From: Elysia marginata
Taxonomy: Eukaryota; Mollusca; Gastropoda; Plakobranchidae
Length of the DNA stretch: 30,747 bases
Assembly: GCA_019649035.1 (NCBI GenBank)
Contig: BMAT01013402.1
Location: forward strand, 58,803 to 89,549
Direction: 5' to 3'
Shown here piece by piece: positions 13,301 to 23,700 of the stretch (position 1 is the stretch's first letter; each line of letters begins with the position of its first letter). The notes under the pieces are model-generated. The model saw only the letters and a program-made list of their open reading frames with translations, ran no database searches and was not told where the DNA came from. The position numbers were made by a program, and so were the translations under genes.

Positions 13301-16300
13301 NNNNNNNNNNNNNNNNNNNNNNNNNNNNNNNNNNNNNNNNNNNNNNNNNNNNNNNNNNNNNNNNNNNNNNNNNNNNNNNNNNNNNNNNNNNNNNNNNNNN
13401 NNNNNNNNNNNNNNNNNNNNNNNNNNNNNNNNNNNNNNNNNNNNNNNNNNNNNNNNNNNNNNNNNNNNNNNNNNNNNNNNNNNNNNNNNNNNNNNNNNNN
13501 NNNNNNNNNNNNNNNNNNNNNNNNNNNNNNNNNNNNNNNNNNNNNNNNNNNNNNNNNNNNNNNNNNNNNNNNNNNNNNNNNNNNNNNNNNNNNNNNNNNN
13601 NNNNNNNNNNNNNNNNNNNNNNNNNNNNNNNNNNNNNNNNNNNNNNNNNNNNNNNNNNNNNNNNNNNNNNNNNNNNNNNNNNNNNNNNNNNNNNNNNNNN
13701 NNNNNNNNNNNNNNNNNNNNNNNNNNNNNNNNNNNNNNNNNNNNNNNNNNNNNNNNNNNNNNNNNNNNNNNNNNNNNNNNNNNNNNNNNNNNNNNNNNNN
13801 NNNNNNNNNNNNNNNNNNNNNNNNNNNNNNNNNNNNNNNNNNNNNNNNNNNNNNNNNNNNNNNNNNNNNNNNNNNNNNNNNNNNNNNNNNNNNNNNNNNN
13901 NNNNNNNNNNNNNNNNNNNNNNNNNNNNNNNNNNNNNNNNNNNNNNNNNNNNNNNNNNNNNNNNNNNNNNNNNNNNNNNNNNNNNNNNNNNNNNNNNNNN
14001 NNNNNNNNNNNNNNNNNNNNNNNNNNNNNNNNNNNNNNNNNNCAAATGTACATATTATCTGAAAAAAATGTCTATAAAACATTTGAACTAAAAAGAAAAA
14101 GACATGCTGATACATTTCTTCATTTTTGTTTTAAACTTGTGATAAAAAAAACAACTAAAATTCAAGTACAATCCAGAATTCAGCATTTACTTACAAAAAT
14201 AGCACTGCAACCAGTATCTCTGTCACCCTCTGAAAAAAAAAATGACAAATGAAGTCTTTATACTTGGAAGTTTCATGAAGTTGCGCTGATAAATATGACA
14301 TAAATATGATTTATAAACTAAATAATATTTAGACATCTTGAATAATTATTTTATTAATGTGTATGTCAAAGTAATGTAACGATGAGAAAAAGAAATGAAG
14401 CCTCATAATAAAAAAAGTGGTTAACTTCTATGGTCATCCTCACATTTATTAGGAGTTTTTACTGTAACTAGTGAAAACATAATACTCACTTATTTGTAGA
14501 ATCATGTCATAGAAAAATGTTCCCCATGCAGACATCTCAAAGACAATCACAATGCTTGAGGAGAAAAAAAATTATACATCATTTTATTTCTGACAATATC
14601 TAAAAGTTTCTTAAAATAAAGACATAAAACGAAACACTAACGTGATCACCAAATATATTCAAGGAAGTTAAAGAAATTTGAGCTAGTTTGAATAAGGTTA
14701 TAATTACAAAGCACCCTATCAGGGAACAAATCTCAAAAATAAAACTGTACTTATCAAGGTGAGAAAATTTCCAGCACTATATAAAAATGTGGCCAGTGAA
14801 TAATATATAACTATAAGTATTATAAACAATAAATGCTCAATATTAAGCCTACCCTGTAGCTTTAGACTAGTTAGTTTTATCTAATTTACTCACTACATTC
14901 AGTGTTCCAATATTTTTGCATTTGTCCTTGATTTCCTTATCAGCATTTCAACATCCACCCTTTAAATTCAAAATATCCCTAATTTTCAGTTTTCCAATTT
15001 TTTTTCAAAACCATCAATTATAAAATCTTGCGTTTCAATTTTCCCTTAATTTTTTTGAAATTAGAGAAAATGGATTGGTACTTTTCTTCCTGCGCACAGG
15101 ATGCATTCCCTTTCCCTCCGCAAAATGGGATGGCATCTATGTATGCAAAATTTCTAGAAAATCTGACCATTTCTTCATAGTTAGGACAACTACTTTTTCA
15201 GCATCGCAGGTACTTGGGGAGAAAGTGTTGATACAAAATAGTCTCAGATAGATTTCTTTGTTTCATATGACCAAATAGACAGGTTAATTAAAAAACCTTC
15301 CTTAAAAGCAATATTTTTATGCTTGTAATGACTTTCCATAAAACAATCATAAATATACATAAGAAGTTGTGGACTTCAAAGTTAGCTTTCCTCTTTGTGT
15401 GAGAAATACAAAACTAATATAGTGGACAGGTTTAGCATTTCTACTTAAAAAAAACTTCCCCTATCATAACTTCATGAAGTGATTGTACAAATAGCTGATG
15501 TCTAAAAATAACAAGAAGCCATATTTTAAAGATATTTTGAAGAAAATGCTGCGACAAAAAGAAGAAAAATGACAAAGTTAAAACGTTTTCACTTTACTGC
15601 ATTAAAAAGTAAACTACATCCAAAAGATTTACTGATAGTGTAAAGGATAAAATGAAAATAGAAAAATAATATTAACTTTAAAAAAATTCTACTGACCACC
15701 AAAGATCTCTCTTTTGGGTCCAGCGCACAGAGTCTAAGGTACTGATCTCATTGAGACGGCGAGTGATATAGAATCCTGAGATAGCAAACAGCTGAACAAT
15801 AAGAACTTCCGCTCCAGACAGGGCAATCCAGTAGGGTGCTAAACGATTGAGAAAAGAGAAAAAAAACCATAATTTTATAATTATAAAAAAAAGCTATGGA
15901 GTTATAACTTTTGTAACGCTAATTGATATGGTGAAATACATGTTATGCCATGTATAGCTTATACTAGAAGTTATTTTAAACTGTGAACCCTGTTACTCTG
16001 CTCAAACAAATAAAAATTTAGATCCCCAAAGTAAAACACTGATAATTGCCAAGACCTCTTCTCTCTGCTTGTCTCTAGTCTAATATCACAGATCACTTTT
16101 TTTTTTAAAATTTCAACCCCAGCTATGTGGCTCTGAACTTCTTCCTGCTTATACTTTATCCTGAATAAGTATAAAAAAGAGACTCCTACTCCTTGTTCTC
16201 CAATGCTCATGTTGAAGTACATGACTAATTGTACGCTTTAGGAAACAAAATGATCACAAAAATTTTGTCAAAGCACTCAAACTCGCTACATTATTGTACA

Positions 16301-19007
16301 ATTACAAACCAAATTACCAATGCATTCAACATGAGTTGACTCTGTATTGAAAATTCCCATTGTTGTCACGATGGTGAAGTAAAGTACAGCAAGGCAAAGG
16401 AATGGATACATGAATCTGCAATGTATATACAACGATAGACTATGAGTATTTAAAAGCAACAAACCTTTTGAACATCATGATAAAAAAAAAAAACTTGTCC
16501 CCTTATGAGATAAAAATAAACATCCTAACTTAAAATATTATAAATACATTTTCTCCTCCCACTGTGCTCACGTCAACTCTACTGCAACTTGATGTAAAGT
16601 AATAATAATATTATAACGATACAGTAATCATTATAATAGTAGCAACCATTTATTCAGAACTTTCCCACAAAGGATCAAAGCACTTTACAACATCAAGATA
16701 ACAGAGTCTAACAGCAATCAGTTCAATTACATACAAGACGTATAATTAAAAAGTCTTCAAAAGAATGACAGTGTAAAAGCATTGTGTATAGATATATATA
16801 TATATACATATATAAATATATATATATATATACCAAAAGCAAAGCACAACTGATTGATTATAAATTTAAAAAAAAAATAAAATAAGTAAGCTGTCGCCTC
16901 CCTTAATAATTCAGACTGTAAAAGGTTTAAAAATAATGAGGCATACTATTAAGTTAAAATATTTTAAAGGTGATGTATCGAAGTATTCTCATAAACTAAT
17001 TTAAGGCAAAGAACCATGTCTTCAAATTCTTTTTAAAAATGGAAAGGCTATTATATTAGCTGAGGATACCCAATGAGGCAAAGAATCCCAAGAAACAGAA
17101 GCAGAGTAATTACATGATGTTTTTCCGTAACTATTAAATTGTATCCTAGGTATGTAGAATACAATGTTTCATTGCATTCTCTAATGTGGTAGAATTTTAA
17201 AAAAAGAAAAGTTCTAAATCTCATCAATTTTGTTTACTGTCCTTTTTCATTTTTGATTCTCTTGTCCACTAAACGCAACATTTTTGCCTTAGAGTTAGTT
17301 ACATATTTGATCTCTCACCTGTCAGCCAGGGTTTCCCTTCTAAGGGCCCTAATAGCCAAGGTGATGTAGTAGTGACACATGATCAAAACCTGAAGCAGCT
17401 TCATGTACTGCAGGAGAAAGTCAAGCTGCGACACATTCCAGAAAATCCAGTGCATGCCACTGAGGATATAATGGACAACAATAAAACTTTTGTTGTGTGT
17501 CCCAGGAATTCAAAGTAGAGACAAGAAAGCGGAAGCTTTGAGATTTGAATCTTCTGAGAAGAACTAATATAATGGATAGTCTGAATTGTGTTAAATTTGT
17601 TCACATAGGTGTTATTTACTTTTCTCATGGACTGGGCCCATCCAATGTGGAAAGGCCATTTAATGGAGGTCTTCCGCAGATTTTTGTCACTGCAAAGGTC
17701 TGATATCCCTGAAAATCCACATAACTATGAAATCACAAGCAAAAGCCTAACTTAAGTCACACAATCCCATTTGGAACTAGGAGGGAATCAAAATTACAGT
17801 GAATTGTTCAACTCATTATGGAAAATGCTCAAAAACATATTTTCATCCATGAAAAGTCACAATCACTAATAATCTTTGTAACTAAAAGTGTTCAGAATTT
17901 TAAAAAAAACAAAAAAAAACTTGTCTGATCATAAATAAAATAAACAATACAGATTTGAAAACCAACCCTGTGGCACACTCCAGCGCAGCTGTGTAGAAGA
18001 TGACATATTGATGACAAGAAGGATGCTTGGCCCAGTGGAGACGTATAAGCTTGTAGACACACATGAGAGATGTTAAAATAGCCATGGAGGCCAAAATACT
18101 ACTCCTGCAAAAAGACAAAAAAAAATATTTACTTTTTCACGTGCAAAAAAGAAAGCCCGAAAAGCATTACAAGTGTAGCAGCCTTGAAAAGTAAATCCAG
18201 TTGCAGAACTTTGGGAAATAGAAATATATATAGGCCTAAATTTACAAGCTCTTTTTTTTCAAAGAGTCTGAAATCTTGAATATGTTCTGAATTTTTCTTT
18301 TTGCTCTTGGATTAGTGGGACTCTTTCCATTAAAAGAAATTAATTAAAAGTTTGTTTATAAATTAAGTGATTGATAGAGAAAGTCAATCACTTCCCTTGT
18401 TAATTATGATATTTGAGAAATTTTATTCTGCATTACAAAATGCACAATGAACTTCCAATTTATGCTTAGTAAAAACTTATCCTACATTTGAAAATATTAC
18501 CATAGGTGCAAATCAACTAATTTCTTGAGACTGTTCCGAATTCAACATATTTTAGTGATTTTAAACTGGATTGATTATTGGAAATTTTGTATGGGATGGC
18601 TTTGCAAAATGATATTTAAATTTAATTCACCAATGTGATAATGTCAATTTAATCCCATTTTTAATCATCTTAAACAGCAATGGGATGTTACTGAACACAA
18701 TACAGCAGCTTAACTCTTAGTCTTAGAGATATGAATCAATATCTAAAAAAAATAAAACCAACCTGGAAGGCTCACATTAATATAAACTGAAAGATTCAAA
18801 ATAGAAAAAGCAAATATAAAAAAAAAAAACAAGAAATAAAACATTGAAGTTCAGCATGCTTAAAGGCTACCTTGTGCATGCAATAGAGTTGAAATTTTGC
18901 AAACAGCTGTGCTCCATAACTGCTGATATTACTGTCATGTTTGTCTGATTCTGTTGTAAAGAAAACTCAACCATTCTCTCTTGGACTGTCGATGGGATGT
19001 CTTTCAT
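10252..19007 (-). CDS. Multi-exon gene for a polytopic (about 7-TM) membrane protein, family not recognised
   Basis: Ten visible coding exons on the minus strand: 18871-19007, 17967-18104, 17620-17689, 17319-17407, 16318-16415, 15697-15838, 14490-14554, [N gap], 11724-11828, 10984-11220, 10252-10377. Phases agree at every join before and after the gap, and all introns are GT-AG. The start ATG (19007-19005) has an in-frame TAG four codons upstream in the same exon. The N-terminus carries NQT and NMT glycosylation sequons. Hydrophobic spans lie at about residues 47-67, 76-90, 116-138, 145-166, 179-203 and 224-243, with a further one in exon 11724-11828. The last 135 residues are polar and rich in Ser, Pro and acidic residues, ending in a basic stretch. 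The exon at 14490 ends in phase 1 but the next visible one is read in phase 0, so at least one exon is hidden in 13157-14042 or missed. The topology resembles a seven-TM receptor or a TOM1/THH1/GPR137-type protein. That is only a topological resemblance; function is unknown. Confidence 0.8.
10984..11220 (-). CDS. Penultimate exon of the 7-TM-like gene (cytoplasmic tail)
   Basis: The acceptor ATCTTTTCAG and donor GAG|GTGAGTG frame 79 in-phase codons. The product is polar (TYGSLFGEDQSYRHLYQPDD, then Ser-rich and Pro-rich sequence, then EEENLEDS). It has no hydrophobic span, as expected of a C-terminal tail with many possible phosphorylation sites. Confidence 0.8.
11724..11828 (-). CDS. Exon after the gap of the 7-TM-like gene (last TM)
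   Basis: The acceptor ATTGTGTAG opens a 105-bp exon that is open for 35 codons in phase 0. It encodes VLKLLLPIWVMLFVLQPHVT, a probable final membrane span, followed by an acidic linker (EKEEGLPNFSDDG). The donor GGT|GTAAGT is strong. In the phase left by exon 14490 it would hit a TGA, which supports a missing exon. Confidence 0.7.
13157..14042. other. Assembly gap (886 N)
   Basis: The sequence is unknown here. Every ORF reported across this stretch is an artefact of translating N. The phase mismatch between the exons at 14490 (ends phase 1) and 11828 (starts phase 0) implies that at least one coding exon of the membrane-protein gene lies here. Confidence 0.99.
14490..14554 (-). CDS. Exon 7 of the 7-TM-like gene (TM6)
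   Basis: The acceptor TTTTTCTCCTCAAG joins in phase 2. The exon encodes IVIVFEMSAWGTFFYDMILQ I, a probable membrane span. The donor A|GTGAGT is near consensus, phase 1. This is the last visible exon before the assembly gap. Confidence 0.75.
15697..15838 (-). CDS. Exon 6 of the 7-TM-like gene (TM5)
   Basis: The acceptor follows a pyrimidine run ending CGTTTAG. The exon encodes PYWIALSGAEVLIVQLFAIS, then a basic loop (YITRRLNEIS, TQKRDL). Two donors are possible at the end. TG|GTCAGT at 15697 is preferred because the alternative at 15693 would put a stop early in the next exon. Confidence 0.8.
16318..16415 (-). CDS. Exon 5 of the 7-TM-like gene (TM4)
   Basis: The acceptor TTGCAG joins in phase 2. 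The exon encodes FMYPFLCLAVLYFTIVTTMG, then a short loop with a His and a Cys (THVEC). The donor is ATTG|GTAATT, phase 1. Confidence 0.8.
16625..17150. repeat. SINE-like dispersed repeat region with (AT)n
   Basis: The stretch ATTTATTCAGAACTTTCCCA then CAAAGGATCAAAGCACTTTACA resembles a widespread invertebrate repeat motif (GGATCAAAGCGCTTTACA). A later part (CATGTCTTCAAATTCTTTTT, CAAAGAATCCCAAG) fits the same family as I remember it. An (AT)n stretch lies at about 16790-16832. It sits between exons 17319 and 16415 of the membrane-protein gene. Confidence 0.45.
17319..17407 (-). CDS. Exon 4 of the 7-TM-like gene (TM3)
   Basis: The acceptor is the pyrimidine-rich CTTTCTCCTGCAG. The exon encodes YMKLLQVLIMCHYYITLAIR followed by ALRRETLADR, a hydrophobic span ending in a basic cytoplasmic-looking segment. 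The donor GACAG|GTGAGAG is strong, phase 2. Confidence 0.8.
17620..17689 (-). CDS. Exon 3 of the 7-TM-like gene (loop)
   Basis: The acceptor CCTTTGCAG was chosen over the upstream TTTTCAG because only this one keeps the reading frame after exon 2. It encodes 23 residues, DKNLRKTSIKWPFHIGWAQ then SMRK, a basic loop. The donor is AAA|GTAAAT, phase 0. An ORF reads on through the following intron, but the splice to exon 4 fits better. Confidence 0.7.
17967..18104 (-). CDS. Exon 2 of the 7-TM-like gene (TM1-TM2)
   Basis: The acceptor TTTTTGCAG precedes a 138-bp exon that enters in phase 2 and leaves in phase 2 at ACAGG|GTTGGT. It encodes RSSILASMAILTSLMCVYKL, a clear membrane span, followed by a His/Lys-rich loop and a second hydrophobic run (QYVIFYTAALECAT). 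Confidence 0.8.
18871..19007 (-). CDS. Exon 1 (coding part) of the 7-TM-like gene
   Basis: The exon runs 18871-19030 after the acceptor TTTTTGCAG. Its first 23 bases are untranslated and include an in-frame TAG, which fixes the ATG at 19007. It encodes 45 residues beginning MKDIPSTVQERM, with two sequons (NQT, NMT) and two Cys in a probable extracellular N-terminus. No signal peptide is visible. It ends in phase 2 at AG|GTAGCC. Confidence 0.8.
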
Positions 19008-19933
19008 CTCCTTGGCTGACTATTTCTCAGCTGCAAAAATGAAATGATATCTTATGTTAAGTCGCTACAAAGAAAATTCATAATCATAAACCGCAACCAA
19101 TCATCTTTTTGCAAGAAGAGGAGTGAAATCTTGCTTTTTTTCGCCTAAAAAAACCTGAAATAATGGTAAAGTAAATAAAAACATGGTCTTTACAATGATA
19201 CGCAAGAGTCTTAACACAGTAGGATTTCCGCACTGGAAGGCCACTATTTATTTGAGTAAAAAATTACTTTTTATTATCCTTCTTATATTTTGTCAGTAAT
19301 GTTTGTTATAATGAAAAATGATGCATCTTCCAGCATGTGACCCTGTCCCTTTATTTCTAAAAATCAGATAAAATTTGTTGCAATGAGTTTTGGATTAGGT
19401 AGGGTGGTACCCCTGTTTGGAAATCCTTCCCCTTAACACAGCTGAGAGCCCTTAACAAGAATAAAAAAGATTTTACTTAAAAATGTTTTTTATCTAAATA
19501 ATTATAAGACAAAAGCCAGGGATGACTAGATCAAGAGAGACACTTGCCTTTAAAAACCTTGTCATCTGTCCATTGAGCTATTCTCTAGCCAGGCACAACT
19601 TGAAAACCGGAAAACCAGCTTTTACTTTTAGTACACAGGTTTGATCCTTCTTCCTGAAAATTTATATGCAATCAAATATAATTTACAAAAACCTTTTCAT
19701 TTTTACACATATTTTATTTCTCACTTCAAAATTTCTGCTTCAGGTTAGCAGGAAAATTATTCTTTAATTTTCTTTCTTTTCTCTCTATTAAGCATCATCA
19801 TCATTTTACGAGAGCAGTGGGTTGAAGTTCTCTTCTTATCGCAAACAATATCAGAAATAAATATGGTTTAAGTCTTCCACCGCCAAAGAGAGTCTCATGA
19901 CTTTACATATATATTTACCCCAGCAGGACTATA

Positions 19934-20083
19934 CACACCAGAACAAATTTAACTCATATTTCAGAGCATTACAGTACGGCTGCCTGTTGGGTGCTCAAAC
20001 ACTAACATTCCTCAAATTTCAAGCACTGTCTTTAGCCAGGTAGGGCCTACCCATTTTACAGGTTGGTGGACTGAGGAAAGTGT
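19934..20083. repeat. Dispersed repeat, copy 2
   Basis: This shares CACACCAGAACAAATTTAAC and TCATATTTCAGAGCAT with 8945-8982, and a later block (TACCCATTTTACAGG, GAGGAAAGTGT) with 9052-9090. It is in the same orientation as copy 1 and lies in the first intron of the minus-strand gene. Confidence 0.55.
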
Positions 20084-20106
20084 CCATAAATATCATTGGT
20101 CTATCT

Positions 20107-20221
20107 GACCTGTTAAGACAATCCTGGCATTGGCCTGCTGACAGGACTGACGAAATGAAGAGGATGATAAACCATTTTTAACACCAGCGGGCCAATCCCA
20201 GGATTAAACCGACCTGTTAAG
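20107..20221. mobile_element. Small foldback element with direct flanking repeat
   Basis: The 11-mer GACCTGTTAAG occurs at 20107-20117 and 20211-20221. Just inside are inverted arms of 21 nt, AATCCTGGCATTGGCCTGCTG (20120-20140) and its complement at 20185-20205, with two mismatches. This fits a tiny MITE-like insertion with a target duplication, or a hairpin-forming repeat unit. Confidence 0.5.
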
Positions 20222-20282
20222 GCAGTTGATATTGATTATATACTCTATCGACCTGGCAAATTCTCCAGGGACCGCAAAACTG

Positions 20283-20395
20283 CCAAGAGTAGAAATAAAT
20301 GCAGTCTTCCTCAAACATTTCAATTTAAAACGGGCTCAAAATCCCATACCATAGCCCTTCCAACAACGCAATTTATGCCTAGATCTAGATTCTAG
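20283..20395 (+). pseudogene. Fragment related to the 3' end of the MADF-BESS copy
   Basis: About 50 bp here match 25353-25400 closely: GAAATAAATGCAGTCTT, CTCAAACATTT and TTAAAACGGGCTCA are shared, with a 6-bp insertion in this copy. Similarity fades downstream (CTTCCAACAACGCAA versus TTCCACCAACACAAG). No MADF part is visible upstream, so this is a truncated duplicate lying in the first intron of the minus-strand gene. Confidence 0.65.
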
Positions 20396-20431
20396 ACTAG
20401 ATCTGGCTATTCCCGATAATTCCGTTTATTA

Positions 20432-21611
20432 CAGGGTTCCCACGCTGTCCTGGAATTCCAGGAATCCTGGAAAAGTACTTGAATTTTAGTTTCCTCAAAA
20501 AAGTCCTGGAAAAGTGCTTGAATTTTGTATTCGGTCCTGGAAAAGTCCTAGAATTTAATGACAGACTGAAAAATATTTATTTTGTCCACTACTGAACTAC
20601 GATATTGGTTTTTTCTTCCTTCTTTTCTGTGTATCAGTTTCTGCAAGCATTCCTAATACTGACAGTGTATCAGTAAATCGAGTGCAGCACTAATTAGCAA
20701 AGGTTGGTGCCCTGTGTGGTCATCGGGTCGTTGCCCTATCTTAGTACGTTAGTACAGGTGCATGTATCTTTTCTTGCCCGATCGCTTCCCAACACTGAAG
20801 GGAAAGGACAATGACCCACACATGCGATCACAAGCAAATATTGTTGACTACATCTTCATTCACTGCGGGCCTTGATGAGTTGAGTATCAGAAAATCTCAA
20901 GGCTAGATCTATCATTCTACTTGTAAACTCTAGGCCCTATACCCTCTTCCCTTCGTGTACACACACACACACACAAAGATGGTTCTTGCTCTATTTAAAA
21001 AACAAACATAAACAAGGGAACATCGACCACTCCAACCTTTTTCTAGGAAAAATATTTCAGTGCTCCTTGAAACTGAAACTGAAACTCGTGAAACTTTCTA
21101 GTCTCAACCTCTCAGGATAACAGCTGTCTTTTCTTTCCCCGTCGGGCCTTTATTTCCATGTCCAAACATTGTCACTTGCTCTCTCTCTCTGCCTTCGACT
21201 TTAAGTTTAAGGTATAGGGGTCTACTCCCGCTCCTCCCTCTTCTTCGTGTCTGTTGGAATCTACTCTTTTTATTTTTCTTCATTAGCCTACATTTCCACC
21301 CTCTCTCTTTTCATCACCATCTATCTCCTTCTTTCTCTTCCTCCGTATCTCTCTCTCTTTCTCTATCAAATACCCTTTCTTTTCTATGGCTTTCCTACTC
21401 CCTCTCTGCCTATCAGTTTATGCCTGCTCAACCTTTTTCGCTACCGTAGGAAAATTGTTAATGTACTTTATTAGCCTGAACCTGCCTCCCATCTCTCTCT
21501 CTCTCAAATATCCTTTCTTTTCCTCCTTTCTGCTCCCTCTTTGCCTTAATATCTGCTCCCTCCTCTTCTTTGCAACTGTGAGAATCTCTACCCTTTTGTC
21601 TTTCTTTAAAA

Positions 21612-21681
<70 letters not shown>

Positions 21682-22821
21682 CCCTTTCCTTGATGTTTCT
21701 GTTTCCTCTTTGTCTATGACTTTATGACTGCTCCTCCCTCTTCTTTGTGACAGTGGGAATCTATCCTTTGTCTTTCCTTTTAAGCTCTACACACACTCTC
21801 TCTCTCTCCCTCCCTCCCTGCAATTGGAAACTGGAAGCGAAACAGAGATTTGCAAAAACTTTTATTTGAAGTAGTTTAATCAACATTCTGGAGTGAGATT
21901 TGCACTAATGTGTGTTACCTTTATTAATCCAAAATGAGGTATGATTATGTAGAGGTAAGGGTCGTGTTGTGAAGTTTGGGTTTTGAAAAGGCTCTGGTGC
22001 TCTGAACAAATTCGCTCGTTCGACGATATTGTTATTAAGGAATAACGGTGCTTCATGTTACTGAGGTCTTGTGCCCAACTCTATGTCATTGATGCTTGTG
22101 GTCAATGTATACAGTATAGGAATGCGCATGTATGCACTCACATGCTTACAATAAGACAACTGCATAGAAGTGATCCCACCATCAGAAACAGAGTGTGGCC
22201 TTTTTATGCTCGCAGTGTTCTGGTGGTAGAGATGCAGAAGCCACATATCTGCATCTAAGGGTGCCTATGCAGTCATTTTATTGTTTGTTGAAATGGTCAC
22301 ATATCACGTTCTATTAGGTGCAGTACTCCTACATATACATGTATTTAGGATCTGAAATTTGTTGATGATAGCACTGTATAGATTGAACGGATGGTAAAGC
22401 CTGATCAATATAGATCTAGTCCTACGTATTCGTATGTGTATTTGGGAAATGTCAGAATCATATTATAAATGATTGAAGTGACTATGTAGCCTAGTTTTAC
22501 AATGTAACAATGTACATCATCTCTCATACAATGGGAGCTTTTTCTAAAACTTCAAATGTAGAATTTTTTTCTTCACTTTTAACCATTACAATTATAAAAA
22601 GTATTTTTCAAATTAGGTCGTTTAGATACTAAATGGACATATATTATGAAATTTCATTTTTTTTTATCTGGTGTCTATGTGCCTTCAATCCACACACTTT
22701 TTACAATTTATCTCAACCTCTTTAAAAACTACACCGTTGATCGGCTGGTGGTCCTGAAATTTGAGAATTGGTCCTTGAAAAGTCCTGGAAATTTCTTTCT
22801 TGACAGGGTGCAGGAACCCTG
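20432..22821. mobile_element. Non-autonomous DNA element with CAGGGTTCC termini
   Basis: The left end reads CAGGGTTCCCACGCTGTCC, followed by repeated TCCTGGAAAAGT…TTGAATTTT. The right end complement reads CAGGGTTCCTGCACCCTG, then AAATTTCCAGGACTTTTCAA. The termini are inverted and the subterminal GGAAAAGTCCTGG words recur at both ends. The flanking bases (TTA/TAA) do not define a clear target duplication. The interior has no recognisable transposase and contains the pyrimidine tract. The superfamily is not assigned. Confidence 0.55.
21180..21835. repeat. Polypyrimidine / (CT)n tract
   Basis: The plus strand is strongly pyrimidine-biased with repeated CTCTCT, TCTTCCTC and a pure (CT)n core around 21625-21678. 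The ORFs here (Leu/Ser-rich) follow from composition and are not genes. Confidence 0.9.
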
Positions 22822-23084
22822 TAATTATTCTAGATCTAGCTTCTAGATGTATAGGCCCTATATCTAAATCTATTAATAATGGACTCTAAAAAGCGGTCTT
22901 TTGATAGATCCTGGGCTAGCTAAGTCTAATAAGAGTCTAATCTAGAGACTTAGAGTAGATTAGTATTCTAGATTTTGTCCATGACCATGTTCCGGCCTAG
23001 AGTATTGGTTTTAAATTGAAGGCCCATTGCCACCATCTTCATTAAGCTAAACCCTGAGAAAAACATGAAAAATTATGATCTCAC

Positions 23085-23220
23085 CGCTGTGCCGAATGAC
23101 AAAGATCCGATTTGATCTGAATGCACTGTAACTGGGGCTGCTCATCCTTGAAACGATAGATTAGCCTAGCCTTGGCTACAAAGCAGAAAGCACCGACAAA
23201 GTGACTCACGGTATCGACAA
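23085..23220 (-). other. Candidate exon, possibly 5' UTR of the 7-TM-like gene
   Basis: The acceptor TTAATTTCAG and donor CAGCG|GTGAGAT flank 136 bp of higher GC content. One phase is open throughout (…SHFVGAFCFVAKARLIYRF…), while the other two contain stops. Joined directly to the initiator exon at 19030 it would read into TGA after one codon. It is therefore either a non-coding 5' exon of that gene or an exon of something else. Confidence 0.4.
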
Positions 23221-23484
23221 CTGAAATTAATGCAAGTTATCATAATGTAGTCGGACCTTTATTGTCGTAACAATATCTCAAAAAACTCTAAGAGACGAAA
23301 GGTTAAACAGTTAGAGGAATACTTAAGAATAGCTCAATGTGAACAGAAAACAGTCAACTAAAAATTGGCTTCAAAAACATAGACATAAGTCATAAAGTGA
23401 ATTAGAATATCTTTTTTTTTCTTTCGATCCTAAAATTACAACAGCTACGGTAGTCGAATCAAGCTGATTTACAATGCTAATGTT

Positions 23485-23700
23485 TTTACCGGAAGCGGAA
23501 ACACACCTAGTCTGAAGGCCGTACTCACACTGTCACAGCCTCACAGGCCATTCTCAGACAAGCCCTCACACCGAAGGTCGGTAGTCCGTCTGCATGGCGA
23601 TATCACCCGACCGACGGAGTGCTTCAGTTATTTCTTTTCTTCATTATTACACTCAGTACACTGCGCTCAAGCTGACGGGCGTGCGCTTATTAGCAGGCTG
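23485..23700 (-). promoter_or_regulatory. Candidate promoter / first-exon region for the minus-strand gene
   Basis: This patch is richer in CpG than its surroundings. It contains an ETS-type site (ACCGGAAGCGGAA, 23488-23500) and two minus-strand donor-like sites, ACAGT|GTGAGTAC (exon end 23529) and TTCCG|GTAAAA (exon end 23490). It sits upstream of the candidate exon at 23220. No TATA box is evident. The start site cannot be placed from sequence alone. Confidence 0.3.

Noticed and set aside
12992-14252. Long ORFs of 300-388 residues
   Set aside because: They consist almost wholly of N from the assembly gap.
21247-21727. Leu/Ser-rich ORFs of 75 and 113 residues
   Set aside because: Products of the CT-rich tract.
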